DNA of 64,000 nt from Rhizobium sp. P38BS-XIX (GTDB taxonomy: Bacteria > Pseudomonadota > Alphaproteobacteria > Rhizobiales > Rhizobiaceae): the NCBI RefSeq assembly GCF_012641435.1, contig NZ_JABAIJ010000001.1:1426001-1490000 (forward strand). The letters are read 5' to 3'. The notes below the pieces were generated by a model that was given only the letters and a program-made list of their open reading frames with translations, searched no databases and was not told the DNA's origin. Position numbers and translations under genes: made by a program. This document shows, in pieces, positions 54,421-61,500 of the stretch (position 1 is the first letter of the stretch; every line of letters starts with the position of its first letter).

Positions 54421-55278
54421 TTATGCACCGGCCAGCCTTTTCAACTCTCCTGCGATGCAGTCACGCTCCTCGAGGATTCCTTGCCATTCGTCCTGGTAAT
54501 AGGTGGAGTCATAAATGAGCGTGAAAGGCCCGCGATAGCCGGCAACAACGGAAAGCTCAACGCAGCGGGTGTAATCTGCACGGTCCAGCCCGTCCCCTGA
54601 GTAGCGACCCTTTGCGTGGCAAAGTTCAGCACGACTCATGATTTTTGCGAGATCCTCGTATTTTCCAGCCCGATCCCAATTACCGAAATCGCCATTGAGA
54701 CCGACCTTACCCTCCAGCGCGTCGAGCAACCAGTTCACCTCGGCCGGTCCCGGCAACAAATCGAACCAGTTTTCCACGACAAGACGGATGCCGGCCGCAG
54801 ACGTTGCATCCGCAAGCTTACGCAAATGCTTTTCTGCCAAGGCGAGGGCCTTATCGCTTGATCGAGCCTTCCCGGCGATGACCCGAATGTTTTGAGCGCC
54901 AAGAGCTGCGCCAACGTCAATCCAACCCGCCATCCAATCGGCGTCACGCTGAGCAGTGTCCGGGTTGCTCAGGTCTCCATCTTCGACCAGCAATGTTTGC
55001 ACTGTCACACCGGCACTCTCCGTCGCACCGCGGAGATCCGCGAGATAGCCAGCCGAAAGACTGGGCAAATGGAAGGAGCATATCTCCAATCGATGAATGC
55101 CTCGCTCGGCACTTTGCTGAGGCAAGTCGATCAGTGTGACGACTCCCTCCCCGTATTTCGCTTCACGAGCCGGTTGGGCGTGATCAGCTGGCGTATACGG
55201 ATAAGTGCCTCCCAATGCGCGATGCAGCGACCACGTTGAAACAGCGAAACGATCAGCGAACTCAATAGCGTGGTTCAT
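54421..55278 (-). CDS. TIM-barrel sugar phosphate isomerase/epimerase-like protein
   Basis: A 285-residue AP_endonuc_2/xylose-isomerase-like TIM-barrel protein. Metal-site motifs are visible in RLEICSFHLPSL, LVVENWFDLLPGPAEVN, GLNGDFGNWDRAGKYED and ELCHAKGRYSGD (His/Glu/Asp ligands). Such enzymes act on inositol, ketose or tagatose-type sugars. AAGGAGGAGG lies before the ATG at 55278. It seems to be a chromosomal gene at the edge of the prophage; no partner genes are beside it. Confidence 0.85.
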   Translation of the reverse strand: MNHAIEFADRFAVSTWSLHRALGGTYPYTPADHAQPAREAKYGEGVVTLIDLPQQSAERGIHRLEICSFHLPSLSAGYLADLRGATESAGVTVQTLLVEDGDLSNPDTAQRDADWMAGWIDVGAALGAQNIRVIAGKARSSDKALALAEKHLRKLADATSAAGIRLVVENWFDLLPGPAEVNWLLDALEGKVGLNGDFGNWDRAGKYEDLAKIMSRAELCHAKGRYSGDGLDRADYTRCVELSVVAGYRGPFTLIYDSTYYQDEWQGILEERDCIAGELKRLAGA

Positions 55279-55405
55279 TTGGACGCCTCCTCCTTACGCA
55301 CCGCACTCATAAGGATGGAAAAATCCAAGGGATCGCAAGTGCTATAATTTGAAAGCAGGGCATCGGGCACTTTGCTGCATCGAATGGTCGCGCGCATTAA
55401 GAGTG

Positions 55406-55735
55406 TCAGGATATGCCACGCCCACCTTTGACCCAGCGAGAAATGGCGTCGAAAACCAGGTCCGCGATCCACATGGCACAGACGCCGACAACAAAGGCGG
55501 TAGCGTTCATGGCTGCGACATTCTCTTCAGGTAGAGGCCAATTGATAGCTCGCAAATATACGAGCGCCGGCTCCGTTAGATAAGTTGCGGCCAATGCACC
55601 GCAGATCGGTGAGGCAATAATTTCTCGCGTTGTGTAACGGCGCCTCGAAAGACCGCGCAGAATGCCGCCGGAAAGGCCGGCAATGACGACTCCGACCTTG
55701 ATGCCTAAAGCATCCAAAAACTCGTGCATCGTCAT
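55406..55735 (-). CDS. small phage-associated membrane protein, possible holin
   Basis: A 109-residue protein with about three hydrophobic segments (GIKVGVVIAGLSGGILRGL, the helix near SPICGALAATYLTEPALVY, and AFVVGVCAMWIADLVFDAI) and a basic RRRY loop. Size, topology and position at the end of the phage late operon fit a holin, but I recognise no named holin family. It lies 80 bases beyond another small membrane protein. Confidence 0.6.
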   Translation of the reverse strand: MTMHEFLDALGIKVGVVIAGLSGGILRGLSRRRYTTREIIASPICGALAATYLTEPALVYLRAINWPLPEENVAAMNATAFVVGVCAMWIADLVFDAISRWVKGGRGIS

Positions 55736-55815
55736 TGTTTGTCTTCACCAATTCTTTTGAGGTATCGAAAACCCTGTGTCTCCATCGCTGCGGAAAATCC
55801 GCAAGCGCAGGAGCG

Positions 55816-56067
55816 TTAATTGCCCACGGGTGGCTGGGGCTTTATCAACCCGGACACACCATCCCGCATGATATTGACGGCGATCTTGACGGCACTCAAA
55901 ACCGCAACCGCAGCGGCGGTGTAACTGGGTGCTACGAAAGATTGTGAGCACTCAAGGGCGCCATTAACGGACTGTGTACAACCAGTCGCCAGGAGAATTG
56001 CGACCACCAGCGCAGAAAGCGTGATCAGCACATTGAGAACATTGTGTAGTGTATTGGTATTGAACAT
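55816..56067 (-). CDS. small phage-associated membrane protein
   Basis: An 83-residue protein with two hydrophobic segments (ITLSALVVAILLATGC and TAAAVAVLSAVKIAVNIM). The sequence LLATGC resembles a lipobox, so it could be a spanin-like lipoprotein or a second holin. AAGGAA precedes the ATG at 56067. It sits between the endolysin and the other membrane protein. Confidence 0.6.
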   Translation of the reverse strand: MFNTNTLHNVLNVLITLSALVVAILLATGCTQSVNGALECSQSFVAPSYTAAAVAVLSAVKIAVNIMRDGVSGLIKPQPPVGN

Positions 56068-56218
56068 TGATTTTCCTTCGAGTGTAGGATTTTTAATCGC
56101 TGCGACTGTGCGTCTCTCATGCTCTAAAAAGGCAGCAGGGAGAGCAAATTAGCGTCGAGAGACCGCCGGCAACTGTGGCTTCAGGACTGAGTGCAAACAG
56201 TACGAACTGCCCGGCGAA

Positions 56219-56851
56219 CTAACGAGCAGCCTCGATCGCGGCAGCGAACTTCTTGGCATATTCGGCGATCACAGCGGCCCGATCGGTGCCATTGATGATT
56301 TTTCGAGCGCCGATCCAATCGGTCACCGTCGCGCTGAAATAATCGGCGAGCTTTTTACCGGTGAAGCTGCCATTGATCATGCCATCAAACAGAATCTGAA
56401 CGGCCTTCACGGGATCAAGCGCCATATCCGGATCATCGGCGACACCGTATTTCACGTAGTTGTCACGCCCGGTTATCTGCACCAGGCCCCGACCGCGATA
56501 ACGCCATCCATCGCCGCTCTTTTCGTCCCGATTGCCCATCCTGTTCGCATAAGCCCGCTCGGCTATTTTCTGCGCCTGCCGAGCGTAAACCGTCGCCTTT
56601 GCACCGGAAAAATATTTCGGGAACGTCTCGAGCAATCCGGCTGCCGAGTAGTTCAGGTTCTCCGAAACTGCGCACATGCTTCCATCGGTTTCATGATAGG
56701 TCGTGGCAAGCATGTAAGCCAACCAACGCACGTCGAACGGCTGCGCCGCCCAAGAGTGTAGGATTGCCTCCATGCCATTGACTTGATTAGTCGAAAGCCG
56801 CCCTGCAAATAGCGTCAGACGCACCGACGCGAAGAACTTTGCGTGGTCCAT
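56219..56851 (-). CDS. phage endolysin, GH19 (chitinase-like) muramidase
   Basis: A 210-residue GH19 lysozyme that would cut the glycan backbone of peptidoglycan to free phage particles. Diagnostic stretches: YMLATTYHETDGSMCAV with the catalytic glutamate, KYFSGAKATVYARQAQKIAERAYANRMGN, and YRGRGLVQITGRDNYVKYG, the GRGxxQxTGRxNY motif of phage GH19 enzymes. No signal peptide is present, so export would need a holin, and two candidates follow. AAGGAAACGG precedes the ATG. Confidence 0.9.
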   Translation of the reverse strand: MDHAKFFASVRLTLFAGRLSTNQVNGMEAILHSWAAQPFDVRWLAYMLATTYHETDGSMCAVSENLNYSAAGLLETFPKYFSGAKATVYARQAQKIAERAYANRMGNRDEKSGDGWRYRGRGLVQITGRDNYVKYGVADDPDMALDPVKAVQILFDGMINGSFTGKKLADYFSATVTDWIGARKIINGTDRAAVIAEYAKKFAAAIEAAR

Positions 56852-57031
56852 TCCGTTTCCTTTTGAATTGAAATTTAAGCCGCTGCCTCAGGCGTTACTC
56901 GCCGCCATTTGCTTCAATCCTGCATCGGATCTGCACTAACGCGAGGTATGGGAAAGCGTGCTGTGATCACAGACGTTGCGCCGGGCACTATCGAGAGTAA
57001 AGCTGGGATCGGGATCGAACTTGAGAGAGAT

Positions 57032-57688
57032 TTAGATCGAAGAGTTGGACGGCCAATCGAAAGCATCGATCTCGGGCACAGTTGTAATCTCGCCGGCAAT
57101 GATGCGGCTGGAGACTTCGCCTTCGGCGGTAAAGGCCGCCTGAACATGCACGCCGACAGCATCGGCAATTGCCGTCATCTGTGCAGCGGTCAGATCGACG
57201 AAACCCGCCGCCGTCTTGAATTTGACGGTTACATTGGGATTCGCCTGTACATAGTTATATGCGCCGGTGATCAGCGACTGGCTGCCACGATCGGTCATGA
57301 CACGCATGTCATTTATTACGATGCCACCGGTCTCCACTGCGTAGCGCTTGGAGGCCGCATAGGCATACAGATCGACAGGAGCCGGCTCCGGAGACCAGCC
57401 GTCTACGACTGCCAGAAGGCTTGCCGGTGTTTCCGGCCAATCGGCCGTTGCGCTGACCTGCGCAGCTTCCTTGCTGCTCAGCTGGTCGAGGATGGCGCTC
57501 TTGTCGGCGTCAGGCAGCCCCGACGTGATCTTGGCCGCCAGGGCGAACCAGTAATCAGGGACATTGTAAATCTGCTGTCGGCCGAGCCAGAAGGCAACGC
57601 AGGCCATCCAGCGATCGGCCTTGTTTTCCGATCGGGCGGCGAGCAGCGCCTCGACCATCGGTTCATACATACTGTCTATACGGTACAT
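57032..57688 (-). CDS. phage tail-associated protein, DUF4376-containing
   Basis: A 218-residue protein beginning MYRIDSMYEPMVEALLAARS. Its C-terminal half carries the DUF4376 pattern (LYAYAASKRYAVETGGIVIN, FKTAAGFVDLTAAQMTAIADAVGVHVQAAF), common next to tail fibre genes and thought to help fibre assembly or to be a fibre part. AAAGGAAC precedes the start. The 180 bases between it and the endolysin (56852-57031) hold no gene I can support. Confidence 0.78.
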   Translation of the reverse strand: MYRIDSMYEPMVEALLAARSENKADRWMACVAFWLGRQQIYNVPDYWFALAAKITSGLPDADKSAILDQLSSKEAAQVSATADWPETPASLLAVVDGWSPEPAPVDLYAYAASKRYAVETGGIVINDMRVMTDRGSQSLITGAYNYVQANPNVTVKFKTAAGFVDLTAAQMTAIADAVGVHVQAAFTAEGEVSSRIIAGEITTVPEIDAFDWPSNSSI

Positions 57689-57704
57689 GGGCAGTTCCTT
57701 TCCG

Positions 57705-58124
57705 TTAGGTGCGGGCGAACTGGCAGACTTCACGCCAGTCGATGTCGTAGGCGGCGCGGATCTCGGGAGCGGTTTGGGCAGTCTTGAGGGTAGTCGTCGC
57801 CGATCGGCGAATAGCTTCGATCATCTGTGATCCGACCTTCCAGCGCTGATCACGCGTTAGAATTTCAACGGCTTTTTCAAAGCGGCTAACGCCGTGCTCG
57901 GCCGCCTCGGCTGTGATATGTGGCGTCTCGCCATTTGGCACCTTGTCACCGCGATCGCGATCGGCAGCAATCAGCTGCGCTTCTGTGAGCTTCAGCGCGT
58001 AGACAGCCTCTTGGCCGGGTACGAGCGTGATGAATAGCGAGCGAGCATCGCCGATCTGTTTGTCGATACTGGTCTGCGCCTCGATGCGCGCGCGGATGAG
58101 ATCCGCGGGAATGTTAAACAGCAT
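57705..58124 (-). CDS. hypothetical phage protein, 139 residues
   Basis: Begins MLFNIPADLIRARIEAQTSI. Mostly helical, with repeated charged helices (ALKLTEAQLIAADRDRG and VSRFEKAVEILTRDQRWK), resembling small tail-assembly or fibre-chaperone proteins, but no family is recognised. The start is inside the end of the upstream gene (11-base overlap), so it is translated from the same late mRNA. Confidence 0.65.
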   Translation of the reverse strand: MLFNIPADLIRARIEAQTSIDKQIGDARSLFITLVPGQEAVYALKLTEAQLIAADRDRGDKVPNGETPHITAEAAEHGVSRFEKAVEILTRDQRWKVGSQMIEAIRRSATTTLKTAQTAPEIRAAYDIDWREVCQFART

Positions 58125-58572
58125 GGATGGTGACCTCGAAGTTGCGGAAGGCTGCGGGTGCGATGAAGGAAAACCGATGCTCGCCCACGACATCAGTCGT
58201 AAACTCGAAGACGTTGTCGTCGATGGCGACGATCGTGCCGGCGTGAACAACCGACGTGCCGGCCGGCAGAGGCAGGCTTACGCGATCGACGCCATCCGCC
58301 TTGATGGTGAGTTCGGTGTCACAGATGAACACACCCTTTGGCCAGATCGCACCGTCATGCACAAAGGCGATCGCGTCGATATCGCGGTGAAACTGCCCCT
58401 CTGGCACCTCCATGGTGGCGAAGCCTTCCCCGAAGTGGGCCGCATGAGCATCAAGCAGGCTGCGGGCGCACGCGCCACTTTGCCTGATCCGTCCGCTTAC
58501 GTCGAACACGACGCAATGAACGATCGGATCAGCGTTTACATGTTGCTGCTCGGACAAAGGATCACGTTCCAT
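58114..58572 (-). CDS. hypothetical phage protein, 152 residues
   Basis: Begins MERDPLSEQQHVNADPIVHC. Predominantly beta-strand with short repeated strand patterns (FICDTELTIKADGVDRVSL, VFEFTTDVVGEHRFSFIAP), suggesting a small structural or fibre-tip accessory protein. Its ribosome site AAGAGG overlaps the end of the tail protein gene and the start is 4 bases after that gene's stop. No family recognised. Confidence 0.65.
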   Translation of the reverse strand: MERDPLSEQQHVNADPIVHCVVFDVSGRIRQSGACARSLLDAHAAHFGEGFATMEVPEGQFHRDIDAIAFVHDGAIWPKGVFICDTELTIKADGVDRVSLPLPAGTSVVHAGTIVAIDDNVFEFTTDVVGEHRFSFIAPAAFRNFEVTIHAV

Positions 58573-58575
58573 GTC

Positions 58576-61500
58576 TTACCTCTTGTAGGCCGTGGCCGTA
58601 ATGTTGCTCTCGACCCAATTAACGGTGTTTCGCGGGTTGTTGATCTGCATGACGTAGGTATGTGCGCCTGGACCCGGTTGGTCGAAGAAGCCTGAAATCA
58701 TGATATGGCCAGCGGTATAGGCCGTTTGAGTGGTTGAGCCATTGCTGCCGCCGTTCGAGGTCACCACCGTCAGTATGTTCGGAAGATAAAATACCTGCTG
58801 GAAGATGAGGTTGCCGTCGCGGAGAATATTGACGCCGACGTCCTGTGCGTTTGCAGGGCTACCATTCTGGTTCTTTTGCGCGATCGCCATGGCGTCGAGG
58901 GTGACACGGCCGTCCCCGTCGACCACAACCGAGCAGGCCACCAGATTGACGATGGCATTCGGCCCGACCGCCTGAGCCCATGTGACCTTGCCCCAGCCCA
59001 CTGCCGTGCAGGCCCCGGCAGCGATATTCGACGTTCCGACTTGCAACGAACCGATCACGGCCGAGCTGATGTTCACGGCGCCGAGGTTGGCGGTGATGGC
59101 ATCCAGGCTGTTGACGGCGATCTTATTGGCGGTGATCGCGCCATCCACGATCAGCTCGGCCGAAACAGCACGGCGCATGACCGGCTTCGACCAATAGGTT
59201 GCGCTGCCCGTTCCGCCTGTCCTGTCGGTAAACAGGTCCATGCAGATCTTATTATAGCCGGAGGGGACGGTAATTCGGCCTTGCAGGCGCACCCACTGAT
59301 TCTTGAGATCGGTGGACGCTGCAAACGGATAAGCATAGGCACCCGCAGGCGTTAGCAGCCGGCCAATGATGGCGGCTCTGGACGCATCGGTGTTATAAAC
59401 CCAGACATCAAAGGCATAGGTTTCACCGAACGTGCAGGTAATCCAGTTGGACGCGGCCTGTTCGCGACCGATAGACTGATAGATCCAACCTGCCGCGTCA
59501 CTGCTGCTGGTGTCGAGGTAGAAGGCTTGATTATAGCTCAGCGTCCAGCCGTCAAGGGTGCCTGTCTGCCAGCCATTATCGGCCATGTTTGAGAAGTCGG
59601 TCAGGACGAGTTGCTTCGCCATGATGGCATTTGCCGCGATCTGCCCCGCGCCGATTGTGTTGGCTGCGAGCTTGTCGCCGGTGATCGTCCCGCCCGAGAT
59701 CGTCGCAGCGGTTACCGCGCCGGCCGCGATCGTGCCAGCAGTCACGGCGTTGGCGGCGATCTTACCAGCCGTCACCGCGTTAGCGGCGATCTTATCGGCC
59801 GTGATAGCGTTCGTCACGATATTGCCGGCGGCAATCATAGTGACGCCGCCGTCGCTCCATGGGCTAGGCTCGGTCTGATTGGCATTGGCCTCGCCGAAAT
59901 ACATCCGCGTCAGCCACAGATAGCTGTCGTTCTGTCCGGCCTGCGTACCTTTCATTCGGAAGAAGACGATGGCTATGGCGGCGTTCGCCGGCATCTGCAC
60001 CTTGCCCCAGAAGCGCTGATAATTGCCGATGCTCTTCTGTGGATCGATGTTCTGTGCCGCAGGAAAGACGCCCCAGCTCGGATAGGAAATTAGAGTGCCC
60101 GTAGCGTCATATACCCCAAGATAAGGCTGCACTCCGTTGCAGCGATGACCGAGATAGTACACGGACAGTTCGTACCAGCCGTTCGGCTTGACGGCAAACT
60201 GCTGACCACTTCCATCGGCGTTGAGGGACTTTACGCCGTACTCGACGCCCTGAGTGCCATTGCCCTGATAGATCTGGATCGCGCCGGGAACAGGGGCAAA
60301 ACTATCGGTGCGCAGGGATAGCGAGAAGTTGGCAAATCCGTTGGACCACTCATATCCCCATCCCGTGAGACCTGCGGATAAATTCGAGTTCGATAGATAG
60401 TTGCCGCCATTACCAGCAGCCAACGCCTGGGTGGAGACAGACCCGGCAGCAAGCTTGTCAGCCGTGATTGCACCCGCTGCGATCTGCGCTGCAGATACCG
60501 CGCCAGCCGCAATGGTTCCAGCGGTGACAGCATTCGCCGCGATCTTGCCGGCGGTCACGTTGTTGGCGGCGATCTTGTCGGTTGTAATCGCGCCATCGAC
60601 AATCAGGTTGCCGCCGCTTTTACGCTGACATGAGACGAAGCCGAACTGATAACTGCCGGTGCCCGTGAAAGTGCTGGTTGGAACAAAATCGACCCATGCC
60701 CATACTGCCCCTGCAGGAACGACGATGGTGGTGTTATACTCCGTATAGATCGTTGGCGTCGTGGTCGGAACGATGACGCCGGAGGCGGTCAGCAATGTGA
60801 TCTTGTCCGCGCCCATGAAGCGCATGCGGCAAGAGACGGTATCGGAAGGCGCTCCGGTGCGCTTGGCAAACGTCTGCAGGCAATATTGCTCGCCCGGAAT
60901 AACCGGGAAGATGTTGGAATTCCTGCTAAAGCCAAAGCTCGCTGGCGCGGCGATATTCAGGTAGTTGTTGCCGGTATAGGCATTCCCAACGTCCGTTACG
61001 ACGCTTAGACCTGTGGCAAGCGCCCAAGAGGTTGAACCAAACGCAAAGTTCGGATTCTCCACCCGATTGGTCATATCGGCAATGATGAGCTTGTCTGCCG
61101 TGATGGCATTAGCAGCAATGTTGACCGCAGCAATCGCATTAGCGGCAACCTTGGAAGCGGTGATCGCGCCGTCAACGATCAGCTCTGATCCGGACGCTCG
61201 CCTCATGTTTGGTTTGCCCCAGAAACAGGCGCTGCCGTTGGGCGCTGCTTTGGAGACACCGAACATCGGCTGTATCTGATAGACGCCGGCCGGAACGGTG
61301 AAGTTGCCGGCCATGTACGTCCAGGCGTTCTTGGCAGGATTTGAACTCCCGATCGGGATCCAAATGCCACCCGCGTTCGCGCCGGATTGGTCTTTGAGGT
61401 ATGCGCCCATGAACGCGTCGTTTGCCGCATCGGTATTCCAGAACCAGACGGAAAGATTATAGCTCTCGCCTGGGGAAACTTTGAGCAATGGCGTGCCGAG

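Noticed and set aside
56914..57066. 50-codon minus-strand frame overlapping the end of the DUF4376 gene
   Set aside because: No ribosome site, overlaps a supported gene in another frame, and no recognisable features.
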